A program made the translations under genes and the position numbers. From Natronospirales bacterium (GTDB taxonomy: Bacteria; Pseudomonadota; Gammaproteobacteria; Natronospirales; REEB76): a DNA stretch of 64,000 nt. Location of the stretch: assembly GCA_021792635.1 (NCBI GenBank), contig JAJYUH010000010.1, positions 1 through 64,000 of the forward strand, read 5' to 3'. The notes under the pieces were generated by a model. That model was not told where the DNA came from. It searched no databases and saw only the letters and a program-made list of their open reading frames with translations. Below, piece after piece: positions 42,809 to 54,424 of this stretch (its first letter is position 1; every line of letters begins with the position of its first letter).

Positions 42809-44152
42809 ATGTCTTACGCTGTTCGCTGGATTCTCGCGGTCTGTTTGGTTGGCGCGATAGGCATGCTGGCAGCGCTGCCGGTATTGGCTGCGGCCGACGA
42901 GGCTGTGGTGCTGCACATGGATGGCGCCATCGGCCCCGCCATGGCGGACTATGTGGTGCAGGGCCTGGACGCGGCCGCCGACCGGCACGCCGAACTGGTC
43001 ATATTGGAAATGGATACTCCCGGCGGTCTCGACAGCGCCATGCGCCGCATCATCAAGGCGATACTGGCTTCCCCTGTGCCGGTCGTGACCTATGTGGCAC
43101 CCAGCGGTTCACGGGCCGCCAGTGCCGGCACTTATATTTTATATGCCAGTCATCTTGCAGCCATGGCGCCAGCCACCAATCTGGGCGCGGCTACACCGGT
43201 AGAGCTGATGGGTGGAAATTCGCCCACCCCCGCCAAACCCAAAACCGCCGAAGAACGCAAGATACTGAATGACGCAATCGCCTACATACGCGGACTCGCC
43301 ATGCTGCGTGGCCGCAATGCGGACTGGGCGGAACAAGCGGTACGTAATGCGGCAAGCCTCACCGCCGAACAAGCGCTGCAGCAGCATGTCATAGACCTCA
43401 TGGCCAACAATATCCCTGATCTACTCGCCAAACTCAACGGCCGCCAGGTCGTGACCGAAGCCGGTACCGTCACACTGCATACTGCCGGTATCAAGGTGCA
43501 CGACTACCGACGCAACTTCCGCATTAAATTTCTGGCGGTGCTTACCGATCCTACCGTTGCCTACATCCTGTTGCTGATCGGCATTTATGGCCTGATGTTC
43601 GAAGGTTTTAACCCGGGTGGCGTGCTGCCCGGGGTGGTGGGTGCCATCGCGCTGCTGTTGGCCCTCTACGCCTTTCATGCGCTGCCGGTCAATTTCGCCG
43701 GCCTGGCACTGATCGTCCTGGGCGTCATTCTGTTCGTGACTGAAACCTTCGTACCGGCTTACGGCACGCTCAGCATCGGCGGCCTCACCGCTTTCGTCAT
43801 CGGCTCCATCATTCTGATGGATACCCATGTGCCGGGTTTCGCCATTTCTCGCAGCCTCATCGCCGGCTTGAGCACCGCCGCCGCTCTTATCGTTATTGGT
43901 ACGCTCTGGTTTGCGGTACGCTCACGCCGGAGACCCGTGGTCACCGGCGCGGAAGAATTGCTTGGCAGCAGCGGTCATGTACTCACCGATTTCACCGGCG
44001 GCGGCGGCACCGTACGCGTACACAGTGAAATCTGGAATGCCGAAAGCAGCATGCCGCTCCATGCCGGCGACACCGTCAGGGTAATCAGGCGAAGTGGGCT
44101 CAAATTGGTCGTGGAGCCGCTCCGGCCATCCATCGAGGAGGATCACCAATGA
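42809..44152 (+). CDS. NfeD-family membrane serine protease
   Basis: A 447-aa protein with signal peptide, a ClpP-like protease domain ([15 protein letters not shown]; nucleophile region [15 protein letters not shown]; catalytic lysine expected in the following helix), four membrane helices and a C-terminal OB-fold ([18 protein letters not shown]). Such proteases cleave or cooperate with stomatin-like proteins. It overlaps the slipin gene by 4 nt, the classic nfeD-stomatin pair. Confidence 0.9.
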   Translation: MSYAVRWILAVCLVGAIGMLAALPVLAAADEAVVLHMDGAIGPAMADYVVQGLDAAADRHAELVILEMDTPGGLDSAMRRIIKAILASPVPVVTYVAPSGSRAASAGTYILYASHLAAMAPATNLGAATPVELMGGNSPTPAKPKTAEERKILNDAIAYIRGLAMLRGRNADWAEQAVRNAASLTAEQALQQHVIDLMANNIPDLLAKLNGRQVVTEAGTVTLHTAGIKVHDYRRNFRIKFLAVLTDPTVAYILLLIGIYGLMFEGFNPGGVLPGVVGAIALLLALYAFHALPVNFAGLALIVLGVILFVTETFVPAYGTLSIGGLTAFVIGSIILMDTHVPGFAISRSLIAGLSTAAALIVIGTLWFAVRSRRRPVVTGAEELLGSSGHVLTDFTGGGGTVRVHSEIWNAESSMPLHAGDTVRVIRRSGLKLVVEPLRPSIEEDHQ

Positions 44153-44898
44153 GCATCTTTATACTTGTCATAGTCGTTATTCTTGCCATTATCGTCTTCA
44201 GTGCTCTCCGGGTGCTGAAGGAATACCAGCGCGGCGTCATCTTCACCTTCGGACGCTTCGACAAGGTCAAGGGGCCGGGCATCATCCTCGTCATCCCCAT
44301 CGTGCAACAAATGAGCAAGGTGGATCTGCGTACCGTGGTCATGGAAGTGCCACCGCAGGACGTGATCTCACGCGACAATGTCTCCGTGAAGGTAAACGCA
44401 GTCATTTATTTCCGTATCATTGACCCGGAAAAAGCCATCATTCAGGTGGCGGATGTTTACGATGCCACCAGCCAGCTTGCACAGACAACGCTGCGTGCGG
44501 TGCTCGGCCAGCACGAACTGGATGACATGCTGGCCGCCCGAGACAAGCTGAACGCCGACATCCAGGGCATCCTCGACCAGCATACCGATGCCTGGGGCAT
44601 GAAGGTCACCAACGTGGAAATCAAGCAGGTGGATCTGGATGAAAATATGATCCGCGCCATTGCCCGGCAGGCGGAGGCCGAACGCTCGCGCCGCGCCAAG
44701 GTCATCAACGCGGAAGGCGAGCTGCAGGCCTCGCAGAAACTCATGGAAGCGGCGCAGACCCTGATACAGCAGCCGCAGGCCATCCAGTTGCGTTATCTGC
44801 AAACGCTGGTGGAAGTAGCGGGTGACAAAAGCTCGACTATCGTTTTTCCATTGCCCATGGATCTGATCGAGCCTTTATTGAAAAAGCTGCAAAAATAG
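44149..44898 (+). CDS. Slipin (stomatin/SPFH protein)
   Basis: A 249-aa protein with one N-terminal hydrophobic hairpin (residues 2-20), then the SPFH domain ([48 protein letters not shown]) and a C-terminal coiled region ([21 protein letters not shown]). Slipins form membrane microdomain scaffolds and partner with NfeD proteases, whose gene is directly upstream. Confidence 0.93.
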   Translation: MSIFILVIVVILAIIVFSALRVLKEYQRGVIFTFGRFDKVKGPGIILVIPIVQQMSKVDLRTVVMEVPPQDVISRDNVSVKVNAVIYFRIIDPEKAIIQVADVYDATSQLAQTTLRAVLGQHELDDMLAARDKLNADIQGILDQHTDAWGMKVTNVEIKQVDLDENMIRAIARQAEAERSRRAKVINAEGELQASQKLMEAAQTLIQQPQAIQLRYLQTLVEVAGDKSSTIVFPLPMDLIEPLLKKLQK

Positions 44899-44978
44899 CT
44901 GCTGCCGGGCGCTGCAAGAAACAAGGACCGCTTCGGGCCCCAGATTGCTTCGATAATCCCAAGCAACTCTGAGTACGT

Positions 44979-45917
44979 TTATTTGGATGCGTAAGCCAGA
45001 CTGAAGGCGCCCGGCCCCACGTGAATACCCGCCGTGGTGCTCATGACCGACAACAGCGTCTCCACTTTGTTGCTCATGGCGCACTGAATAAAGTCGCTGT
45101 ACCCCGGAAAGGATTTCACTTCTTCCGGGTTCCCCGCGTAACTCATGCATACCACCTTGCTCAACAGACCGTGTTCTATGGCTTCAATGGTCATATCGAA
45201 CAACTTGTGCACGGCATTATCGTAGCCACGCACCGTGTCAACGGCCTCCGTTTCGCCACGATAGGATTTGAGGATGGGTTTGATATCAAACATGGTTCCC
45301 ATCTGATACTTGAACCAGCTGACGCTTTTATCACCTTTCTGATGCGCGCGTGTGCGCACATAGAAAAGATCCTGGGGTACCACATATGCGTGCACATGCT
45401 GCGAAAAACTTTCCACGTGCTGGCGCAGTTTATCGAACATAATGTCCTCCTGCCCCCGTGCGGCACGCAATGCCTCGTACACCACTACCGCCTGACCGGT
45501 AAACAGCGTCTTGCTGTCGATCACGCGCAAACCGAATTGCTCGTCCAAACCCGCAGCACGACGACGCTCCTTGTAACCTGAGAGAATCATGAAGGATGCC
45601 TGGGTGGCGTTCTCGAATACCGGGCTGCGGCGGCTGGATACGGTGATCACCAGGACGCGGTCGTACTTGAGTACCAATTGGTCGAGGAACAAGTCGCGGA
45701 TAGCTTTGGTTGACAGCGGTGTAGTGGAAATCTCCAGGTCCTTCTCCGCCACGAAACGGCGGTAAAAATCCATGGTCTGCTCCGGATCGCGCATGTCCTT
45801 GAATGTCATGTTGCCAAAGTGCAACACGACCGGCATGATCTCCAGACCCTGCTGCTCAATGAACGAACGCGGCAGATCACAGGCGGAATCAATGACAAGG
45901 CCGATTTTTTGTGGCAT
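44979..45917 (-). CDS. DegV-family fatty-acid-binding protein
   Basis: A 312-aa protein with the DegV start (IGLVIDSACDLPRSFIEQ, a conserved Asp-Ser lipid site), STTPLSTKAIRDLF, and VITVSSRRSPVFENA. The C-terminal domain holds FDIKPILKSYRGETEAVD. DegV/FakB proteins bind fatty acids for activation by a kinase; no fakA is nearby. Length is a little above average. Confidence 0.82.
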   Translation of the reverse strand: MPQKIGLVIDSACDLPRSFIEQQGLEIMPVVLHFGNMTFKDMRDPEQTMDFYRRFVAEKDLEISTTPLSTKAIRDLFLDQLVLKYDRVLVITVSSRRSPVFENATQASFMILSGYKERRRAAGLDEQFGLRVIDSKTLFTGQAVVVYEALRAARGQEDIMFDKLRQHVESFSQHVHAYVVPQDLFYVRTRAHQKGDKSVSWFKYQMGTMFDIKPILKSYRGETEAVDTVRGYDNAVHKLFDMTIEAIEHGLLSKVVCMSYAGNPEEVKSFPGYSDFIQCAMSNKVETLLSVMSTTAGIHVGPGAFSLAYASK

Positions 45918-46108
45918 GGATTGCTGCTCCTGGGGCTGAATTCTGCGCGTATGCTGTGGTCTCGCCCCAGCCCGGGCGGCCGGGAACCTTTAAAGCATAG
46001 CCTAAATTAGCACAGCTCCGGTAAATTATCCCGGCTTTTCCTGAGCTTGCCTGCCTTTATTGAATCCCTGTACGAGCTATGGCGCCTATCGTACGGACGT
46101 CTGCTGTC

Positions 46109-47223
46109 TTACGAACGTTTGCCATCCCCGGTAGCGGAGATATCCTGCACGATGCGCACCGGAAACGGTTGCGCCAGACTACCCGTAGTCAGGGAACGGT
46201 ACGGATAGGGCAGCTCGATACCGTGGCGCGATAGCGTCGCATCGCTCGTGATGGCCGGTACGGTCCCGGCGTCCCGGCCACTCGCTCCAGCGACGGCCCA
46301 TTCCTTTGCTGCGGCACGCCCGGCGTTCGGAAACCGTTACTTCGCACGGTTTCCTCCACCCTGGCTTTACGCCCCGGCGCGGCCTTCGCACCACGCGGAC
46401 GCTGTGCTACGGCCGCTGAGGCTACCGCAGGCTCTTCGCCTCGGCGCTTCGCGCCTTCCCTGGCTCATCGGTCGAAGGCCTTTTTGATATCTTCCGCCAG
46501 ACCGGTGCGGGTGACCGTGTAATTTCCACCTTGTGTCCAGACTGAGAACTGCAGATTGAGGGAGGATTCACCGAACTGCTGAAACAGGATCGTGGGCCGC
46601 GGCTCGATCAGGCACAGCGGATGATTGTCAGCCACTTCCAAAAGCACCTCACGTACCCGGCCGATATCCTCCTTATAGCCCACACCGATCTGCAAATCAA
46701 TACGCCGGATCGGGAAACGGGTAAGGTTGGTGATTTCCGATTTCACCAGTGTTTCGTTAGGCACGCGCACAAACAGGTTATCGAAGGTACGCAGTTTCAC
46801 GGATAACAGGTCAATAGACAGTACCTCGCCGGTGGTATCCCCTGCTTTTATGATATCGCCGATAGCGAAGGATTTTTCGCCAATGAGGAACAGACCGCTG
46901 ATAAGGTTGGATGCCGAAGTCTGCGAGGCGAATCCCAGTGCCACCGTGAGGATACCCGCAGCGCCCAGAAAAATGTTGCTGATGTCATGGCTTACCTGCC
47001 GCAATCCAAGCACGATAGCCAGAATCAGTATCGAATAAAACACCAGTCGGCGTGTGAGTACGCCGCGGTGCCTGTCCATGCGGCGAATGGCCATGCGACC
47101 CACGAGGCGCGCACAAATCTGTGCGATCAGCAAACCGATCGCCATGACCAGGACGGCGCGCACCCAGGCGAACGCAGTTGCACTGTCGATAAAGTCCAGA
47201 AAATGCATCAGATCACGCTGCAT
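46109..47223 (-). pseudogene. MscS-like mechanosensitive channel gene, interrupted by the 242-bp element
   Basis: The 5' part (47223-46471) encodes three membrane helices and the MscS beta domain (AAGILTVALGFASQTSASNLISG, FAIGDIIKAGDTTGEVLSI, VRVPNETLVKSEITN), ending ...IKKAFDR. The element then supplies a TGA. Beyond it, 46228-46109 continues in frame as HGIELPYPYRSLTTGSLAQ to a TAA. Removal of the element would restore a channel of about 290 aa. The truncated product still keeps the pore and most of the cytoplasmic domain, so partial function is conceivable. Confidence 0.88.
46229..46470 (+). mobile_element. 242-bp seamless insertion element, copy 2
   Basis: Same boundaries (CGATAGCG to GGCTCATCG) and length as 38366-38607, with one base different. 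Here it lies antisense to the mscS-like gene it interrupts, between codons for AFDR and HGIEL, again without target duplication. Because its orientation relative to the host gene differs between copies, it cannot be a spliced intron in both cases. Confidence 0.9.
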
Positions 47224-47226
47224 TGG

Positions 47227-48040
47227 TTATCCAAAAAAACGGCTCAGGGCACGCAGTACGGTTTGGTCTTCCTGCATCTGGCGCGGACCGCCAATATGTT
47301 GCATCCGCGTTGCGCCGGACAGGTTCATATCGCCGAGTTGCAGCGCGGCTTCCCCCCCTGGGTGTGTGTCGTTCCAGTGTCACCGACTGGGTCCAGAAAT
47401 GCCCGCGTTCGCTCACGCTCAAACTGAGCAACGGCATTGGCACACTCAGGCGTTCCACCGCCAGGGTATCACTGGCATGATTGCGTATAGATACCGGCGT
47501 GATGGCGCGATGCGGGCGCGGCACGATATCTTCAACGCGCAATTGTGCCAGCGTGCGGCTGGCATAGCACATCTCCCCATGGCGAGTATCGGCTCCAAAC
47601 CATGTATCGGAAGGCCGCAATGTGGGCACTTCCACCAGCGGCATGGAACCATGCCCCACAAACACTTGCACCCAAAGCGGGGTGCTGACGAAGAGCGTAA
47701 TTTCCTCTCCACCGGGAATATAGAGCGGCACTTCCGGTTTTACCACCACGGACCGGTCCGCCGATGCCGGCACCAGCCGTAAGGGTTTGCCGGTTTCGCG
47801 AAAGCTGAAACGGCAGACTGCCATGCCAGCTGCGGGTTTTTCGATGGGCAGGGGCATTTCCACCTGCGCCACAGGCTGCATAAGTTCTTCACCGGAACGC
47901 CACGCTATGCGCCATTCCTTTGCCAGTCGCTGCGCCCACAGTATCAGGGGACCAATATGCCAGCGCCCCATGGTATTGGCCGCAAGGATGCATTCACCCC
48001 ACCAAGGCCGCAGGGTAGCGTGGTCATCAGGTTTGGTCAT
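47227..48040 (-). pseudogene. DUF432-like protein gene with a frameshift in a G7 run
   Basis: The first about 230 codons encode a soluble, beta-rich protein (WWGECILAANTMGRWHIGPL, TPLWVQVFVGHGSMPLVEVPT) that I tentatively place in DUF432, a family found beside MscS channels. At the C7/G7 tract 47352-47358 the frame is lost. With one base fewer the frame continues as EAALQLGDMNLSGATRMQHI and ends FFG-stop at 47227, two bases before the channel start. As written it ends at 47213 with a different tail. This is either a real slip or a sequencing error. Confidence 0.6.
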
Positions 48041-48812
48041 GCTTTACCTGCTCCCAGATCGCATCCATTTCCTCGAGCGTGGCTTCTGCGGGATATTTAC
48101 CGCGCTTTGCCAATTCTGTTTCCACTCCGGCAAAGCGCCGCTCGAACTTGCGGTTGGTGCCGCGCAAGGCCTGTTCGGGATCTGCGTCCAGCTTGCGTGC
48201 CAGATTGGCGACTGCGAACAGGACATCACCTAATTCATCCAGAATGCGGGTATGCGGGGCAGCGCATGCAATTTCGGTTTCCAGTTCAGAAATCTCTTCG
48301 CGGATTTTCGCCAGTACCGGCGCCATCTCCGGCCAATCGAATCCAACACTGGCGGCACGCTGCTGTAATTTTACGGCGCGCGTCAATCCCGGCAATCCGG
48401 TGGGTACGCCGTCTAATACGCCGTTATTCCCGCTTTTCTGCCCGCGCTCTTCGGTTTTGCACGGTTCCCAATCCTGCTTCTGCGCGTGCCGGTCGGCGAA
48501 TGTGGCATTGCCGGGCGCATGCGGGCAGCGCGTTAGCAGCTTGTCGGTGGTGGTTTGCACTACGTCCGCAAATGCAAAAATACCCTGTTCCTCGGCCATA
48601 CGTGCGTGAAATACCACCTGCAGCAGCAAATCACCCAACTCATCCCGCAGCGCTTGCATGTCCCGGCGTTCGATGGCATCCGCCACCTCATAGGCTTCTT
48701 CCACCGTGTGGGGGGCCATACTGTGGAAATCCTGCTGCCGGTCCCGGAGGCAACCTGTACGCGCATCCCGCAAAGCCGCCACGGCTTCCAGCAGCCGCTG
48801 CATGTCCTTCAT
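48027..48812 (-). CDS. mazG: MazG nucleoside triphosphate pyrophosphohydrolase
   Basis: A 261-aa two-domain MazG: first helix pair TVEEAYEVADAIERRD with ELGDLLLQVVFHARMAEE, second KIREEISELETEI with DELGDVLFAVANLARK. These hold the acidic Mg-binding residues. It hydrolyses NTPs to NMP and pyrophosphate, guarding against aberrant nucleotides and tuning ppGpp stress. It overlaps the nudL gene by 4 nt and the DUF432-like gene by 14 nt. Confidence 0.93.
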   Translation of the reverse strand: MKDMQRLLEAVAALRDARTGCLRDRQQDFHSMAPHTVEEAYEVADAIERRDMQALRDELGDLLLQVVFHARMAEEQGIFAFADVVQTTTDKLLTRCPHAPGNATFADRHAQKQDWEPCKTEERGQKSGNNGVLDGVPTGLPGLTRAVKLQQRAASVGFDWPEMAPVLAKIREEISELETEIACAAPHTRILDELGDVLFAVANLARKLDADPEQALRGTNRKFERRFAGVETELAKRGKYPAEATLEEMDAIWEQVKHDQT

Positions 48813-49441
48813 GCGGCCTCCATATGCTCCAGCTTGTGCAGAAAATTGACCAGCATGGCCGCGGTAGCCCCCCAGATAATGTGATGGCCATACTCGAATA
48901 CGTAATACTCCACATCGCGGCCGGCCAATTGACGTTGCCGTAACTGCCGGTTGCGCGGATCACTCAGGAAGGCCAGCGGCACCTCGAATACCGTCGCCAC
49001 CTCCGACGGGTCCGGTGCGAGATGGAAATCGGGTTTTATCAAACCCACCACCGGGGTGACCGCGTACCCGGTAATGGTGAGGTAGCCGTCCAGAAAGCCC
49101 ACCACTTCCACGAAACTCCGTTGTAGGCCGGTTTCTTCCTCGGTTTCCCGCAATGCGGTCTGTACCGGATCTGAATCCGCCACTTCCCGGCTGCCGCCGG
49201 GAAAGCTCACCTGACCGGCATGATCCTGCAGCCGCTCCGTGCGCCGGGTAAGTAAAATGGTCGGACCCTGGAGGCGCGCCACTACCGGCACCAGAACCGC
49301 GGCGGGTTTCCAGGGTGGCTTCGGTCGCATGTCGGGCGGCAGATCACCCCCTGCGCGTTGCGGTGTGAACGTTAGAGGCGCTTGTGAGCCCCTGAGACAG
49401 AGGCGGATATGAGATTCAAAATCTTCAAAATACTTTTGCAT
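48809..49441 (-). CDS. NudL-like CoA pyrophosphatase (Nudix)
   Basis: A 210-aa Nudix hydrolase with box GGSREVADSDPVQTALRETEEETG and the preceding CoA-type context VSFPGG. The family cleaves CoA and its esters to phosphopantetheine and 3',5'-ADP. Upstream is a very AT-rich 45-bp stretch likely to hold its promoter. Confidence 0.85.
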   Translation of the reverse strand: MQKYFEDFESHIRLCLRGSQAPLTFTPQRAGGDLPPDMRPKPPWKPAAVLVPVVARLQGPTILLTRRTERLQDHAGQVSFPGGSREVADSDPVQTALRETEEETGLQRSFVEVVGFLDGYLTITGYAVTPVVGLIKPDFHLAPDPSEVATVFEVPLAFLSDPRNRQLRQRQLAGRDVEYYVFEYGHHIIWGATAAMLVNFLHKLEHMEAA

Positions 49442-49487
49442 ATCAACAAGTTATATGCTACTTCTTATTAAATATCTTATTATTTCA

Positions 49488-50876
49488 TTATTTCTTTATG
49501 CCGCCACGGGTGAGGTCCAACGGATCCAGAAGCGCCTTGAGATGCGCTTCGGAAAGCCCGCTCATTTCCCTGGCCACCTCCAGAACGGGACGTCGCTGTT
49601 TATAGGCCTGCTTGGCAATGGCAGCAGCTTTCTCATAGCCGATAACCGGGCTCAAAGCCGTGACCAGGATGGGGTTCTTATCCAAGGCTGCCCTGAGATG
49701 TGCCTGGTTAACCATGAACCCCGTGATAGCGCTGTCCGCCAGAATCCGTGCCGCATTCGCCAGCAATGCAATGCTCTGCAGCAGGCTATAGGCGATCACC
49801 GGAAGCATTACGTTCAATTGGAAATTTCCTGCCTGGCCCGCTACGGTGATGCTCACGTCATTACCAATGACATGCGCCGCCACCATGGTTACGGCTTCCG
49901 GGATCACCGGGTTCACCTTGCCAGGCATGATGCTGGAGCCGGGCTGCAGCGCCGGCAGGGCGATCTCACCGAGGCCTGCCAGTGGGCCGCTGTTCATCCA
50001 GCGCAGATCATTGGAAATTTTCATCAAGCTCACGGCAATGGTCTTCAGTTGCCCGGAAAGCTCCACTGCCGTGTCCTGGCAGCTCAGGGACTCGAAATAA
50101 TTTTCACTGGTCCGGAACGGGATTCCGGTACGTTTGCCGAGTTCGGTGGCGATACGCTTGCCGAATTCCGGATGCGCGTTGATCCCGGTTCCCACCGCCG
50201 TGCCGCCCTGCGCCAGCGCTTGCAACCGCGGCAGCACCGCTTGTACGCGGGAAATACCATGCCGTATCTGGGTTGCCCAACCGGACAGTTCCTGGCTCAT
50301 GCGTACCGGCATGGCATCCATGAGGTGCGTGCGGCCGGTTTTCACCACCTGATCGCTTTCCCCGGCTTTGACTTCAATGGTTTCCGCTAAATGGATAAGC
50401 GCCGGCAGCAGTCTTTCCTTCACTTCCAGCGCCGCACTGAGGTGGATAGCCGTAGGAATGGAATCATTGCTGCTTTGGCCCATATTCACATGGTCATTGG
50501 GGTGTACCGGCTGCCTGGCCTTTTCCGTAGCCAGGTGTGCGATCACCTCATTGGCATTCATATTGGTGCTGGTGCCGGAACCGGTCTGGAACACATCAAT
50601 TGGGAAATGCCGGTCATACCCGCCGCCTGCGACCTCCAGCGCCGCAGCTTCAATGGCTTTGGCCCGTACCCCGTCCAGCGCTCCCAGCCCGTGATTGACG
50701 TTGGCGGCGGAAGCCTTGATGAGACCCAGTGCACGAATGAAGGCGCGGGGAAAAACCAGGCCGCTGATGGGAAAGTTCTGTACGGCACGCTGGGTCTGGG
50801 CACCCCACAAGGCATCGGCCGGTACCTTTAATTCGCCCATGCTGTCATGTTCCATACGGTAGGGCTTTTCGGACAT
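49488..50876 (-). CDS. fumC: Fumarate hydratase class II
   Basis: A 462-aa TCA-cycle enzyme interconverting fumarate and malate, iron-independent. Segments: DALWGAQTQRAVQNFPISG, GSGTSTNMNANEVIA, NDHVNMGQSSNDSIPTA, TGRTHLMDAMPVRMSQE, and the superfamily signature GSSIMPGKVNPVIPE. ATG 50876 behind GGGAGAGG is chosen over a longer frame. It is divergent from purB, another member of the same superfamily. Confidence 0.95.
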   Translation of the reverse strand: MSEKPYRMEHDSMGELKVPADALWGAQTQRAVQNFPISGLVFPRAFIRALGLIKASAANVNHGLGALDGVRAKAIEAAALEVAGGGYDRHFPIDVFQTGSGTSTNMNANEVIAHLATEKARQPVHPNDHVNMGQSSNDSIPTAIHLSAALEVKERLLPALIHLAETIEVKAGESDQVVKTGRTHLMDAMPVRMSQELSGWATQIRHGISRVQAVLPRLQALAQGGTAVGTGINAHPEFGKRIATELGKRTGIPFRTSENYFESLSCQDTAVELSGQLKTIAVSLMKISNDLRWMNSGPLAGLGEIALPALQPGSSIMPGKVNPVIPEAVTMVAAHVIGNDVSITVAGQAGNFQLNVMLPVIAYSLLQSIALLANAARILADSAITGFMVNQAHLRAALDKNPILVTALSPVIGYEKAAAIAKQAYKQRRPVLEVAREMSGLSEAHLKALLDPLDLTRGGIKK

Positions 50877-52401
<1,525 letters not shown>

Positions 52402-52404
52402 TGC

Positions 52405-53571
52405 ATGAGCGGCACGACTCTTCTTGGCGGTCTCACGCCGCATATGTTTCTGCGCCGTTACTGGCAAAAAACACCCTGCCTCATTCGCAACGCGTTGCCC
52501 GGATTCATTCCGCCGATTTCACCGGATGAACTGGCGGGACTGGCCTGTGAAGAGACTGTCGAATCCAGGCTGATAATCAAATCCCGCGGGGTAGCCGGTT
52601 GGCGGGTGCGCCATGGTCCTTTCCAGGAAGAGGATTTCCGTGCATTGCCGCCAAAAAACTGGACGCTGCTGGTGCAGGATACGGACAAGCATCTGCCGGC
52701 ACTTGCCCGATTTCTGGACAGTTTCCGTTTCATCCCCAACTGGCGCATTGATGATCTCATGATCAGTTATGCCACGGACGGCGGTTCCGTCGGCGCACAT
52801 GTGGATACCTATGATGTATTTCTGCTGCAGGCTCAGGGCCTGCGGCGATGGGCGATCAGCAGCAAACCCCACCGCAAGGCTCAGGTGCCGGGGTTGGAGC
52901 TGCAACAAGTGCGCGATTTCAAGCCCCAGCATACCTGGGTGCTGGAGCCGGGAGACCTGCTGTATCTGCCGCCGGGCATAGCACATCACGGGGTGGCCAT
53001 CGGTGCATGCATGACTTTTTCCATCGGCTTCCGCGTGCCCACAGACGCGGAAATGCTTGCAGACCTGAGCGGCTTGTTGCTCGAGCGCACGCGTAATGCA
53101 TCGCGTTACTCCGATCCTGATCTGGCGCCGGCTACCAGCGACCCCGGCCTAATTTCGAACAAGACCCTTGCCGCCATCCGCCGCAGGCTGCGCCTCGCCC
53201 TGCACCCAAGTGAAGCCGAACTGGACGAATGGTTCGGACGTTTCATCACCGAGCTGAAACCCCGGCTGTCGCTGGTCCCGCCGCGGCGGCCGGTTACGGC
53301 CGCCCTGCTGCGCCGGAGGGTTGCGTCCGGCCGGGGGCTGACGCGCGATCCGGCCGTGAACATGGTCTGGTGCCACGCCGGTCCGCATACTGTAAAACTA
53401 TTTGCAAACGGTCATTGTCAATCGCTTCCCGCCCGCTTGTCGGGATTGGCGCAACTACTGTGCGGACATCGCCTCTATGCCGCCGACGAGCTAAAATCCC
53501 ATTTGATCCACAAGGAAGCCGCTGGGATTCTCGCCAAGCTACACAACATGGGAATGCTGCGCCTCCGATGA
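52405..53571 (+). CDS. roxA: RoxA/YcfD, ribosomal protein L16 arginine hydroxylase
   Basis: A 388-aa JmjC-type 2-oxoglutarate/Fe(II) oxygenase. Iron ligands are in GAHVDTYDVFLLQAQG (His-x-Asp) and PPGIAHHGVA. Family segments are FLRRYWQKTPCLIRNALPGF and a C-terminal winged-helix part. YcfD hydroxylates Arg81 of L16. Its stop overlaps the next start by ATGA. Confidence 0.92.
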   Translation: MSGTTLLGGLTPHMFLRRYWQKTPCLIRNALPGFIPPISPDELAGLACEETVESRLIIKSRGVAGWRVRHGPFQEEDFRALPPKNWTLLVQDTDKHLPALARFLDSFRFIPNWRIDDLMISYATDGGSVGAHVDTYDVFLLQAQGLRRWAISSKPHRKAQVPGLELQQVRDFKPQHTWVLEPGDLLYLPPGIAHHGVAIGACMTFSIGFRVPTDAEMLADLSGLLLERTRNASRYSDPDLAPATSDPGLISNKTLAAIRRRLRLALHPSEAELDEWFGRFITELKPRLSLVPPRRPVTAALLRRRVASGRGLTRDPAVNMVWCHAGPHTVKLFANGHCQSLPARLSGLAQLLCGHRLYAADELKSHLIHKEAAGILAKLHNMGMLRLR

Positions 53572-53882
53572 GTATCCATCCCTGCTTTGTGCACAAAACA
53601 GACCGGCGCCTGGACCGTAGAACGATTGGCAGCGTATGCCTTGATATCTTCGTGCACGAGCAGCACCCATCCGGGAAATTGGAGCGGGATGATCCGGATG
53701 AGTCTTGCTCGCAGGTGCTGGCATTGAATGCCGGCAACAATCCCTTCACTACCGGACGACTGCTCGACAACGGCCAAATCGGCGGCCCGGCGATACCGGC
53801 TCCCTGGAACAGCGGCAATTTCCCGGCTGCCGATATCCCGTATCGCCATCTAATACGGGACTTCAGGGCCACACCCTCATGA
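53568..53882 (+). CDS. Degenerate or truncated GNAT acetyltransferase (104 aa)
   Basis: Residues 17-75 follow the N-terminal half of GNAT proteins (VCLDIFVHEQHPSGKLERDD, VLALNAGNNPFTTGRLLDNG). Then, where the acetyl-CoA loop (R/QxxGxG/A) should be, it reads APWNSGNFPAADIPYRHL and stops. It thus lacks the cofactor-binding motif and about 40 residues. It is translationally coupled (ATGA) with both neighbours. It may be a decaying gene or one with a non-catalytic role. Confidence 0.55.
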   Translation: MSIHPCFVHKTDRRLDRRTIGSVCLDIFVHEQHPSGKLERDDPDESCSQVLALNAGNNPFTTGRLLDNGQIGGPAIPAPWNSGNFPAADIPYRHLIRDFRATPS

Positions 53883-54370
53883 GCAATGATTCCGCCGGTT
53901 ACCGGGTGCTGGCCACGTCCGCAGATAACCGCCAAGCCGCCGCAGTATTGGCTGCAGGAGCGCATAGAACACTTGCCATATTTACGCGGGATATGGAGCG
54001 GGTGATTTACGACACCGTCGAATTTGTGGCGGCTGTGCGGCAGCTCGCCCTGCGCAGCCGCTTCTCGCGCATCCGCATCGCAGTCATTGATCCGCTGCCT
54101 GCTATCAAAGACGGCCATCGCCTAATTGAACTGGGAAGGCGGCTCAGCAGCTTCATCGAATTCCGCCGGCCAGCGGCGGAAGCTGCCACGCTTGCCGATG
54201 CATTCCTGATTGCCGATGAAAACGGCCTGCTCTACCGCTCCCTGGCCGGTCGCTATGAAGGCTACATGGATACCGACAACCCGCACGCTGCCCGCATATA
54301 CCTGCGTGCTTTTGAAGCAATATGGGAACTGGCGGAGCCGGAGCCTGAATTCCGCCGCCTCAGCCCGTAG
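53879..54370 (+). CDS. Conserved protein, DUF7931-like, unknown function
   Basis: A 163-aa soluble protein with the segments HRTLAIFTRDMERVIYDTVEFV, SRFSRIRIAVIDPLPAIKDGHRLIELGRRLSS and FLIADENGLLYRSLAGRYEG. I believe this is a domain often found with GNAT proteins in gammaproteobacteria (DUF7931), but the number is tentative. It starts by ATGA overlap with the GNAT-like gene, consistent with the pair working together. Confidence 0.5.
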   Translation: MSNDSAGYRVLATSADNRQAAAVLAAGAHRTLAIFTRDMERVIYDTVEFVAAVRQLALRSRFSRIRIAVIDPLPAIKDGHRLIELGRRLSSFIEFRRPAAEAATLADAFLIADENGLLYRSLAGRYEGYMDTDNPHAARIYLRAFEAIWELAEPEPEFRRLSP

Positions 54371-54424
54371 CCGTGTCACAGACTGCCGTCATGGGCTCTA
54401 GGAAACCACGGGTATGATGCCACT

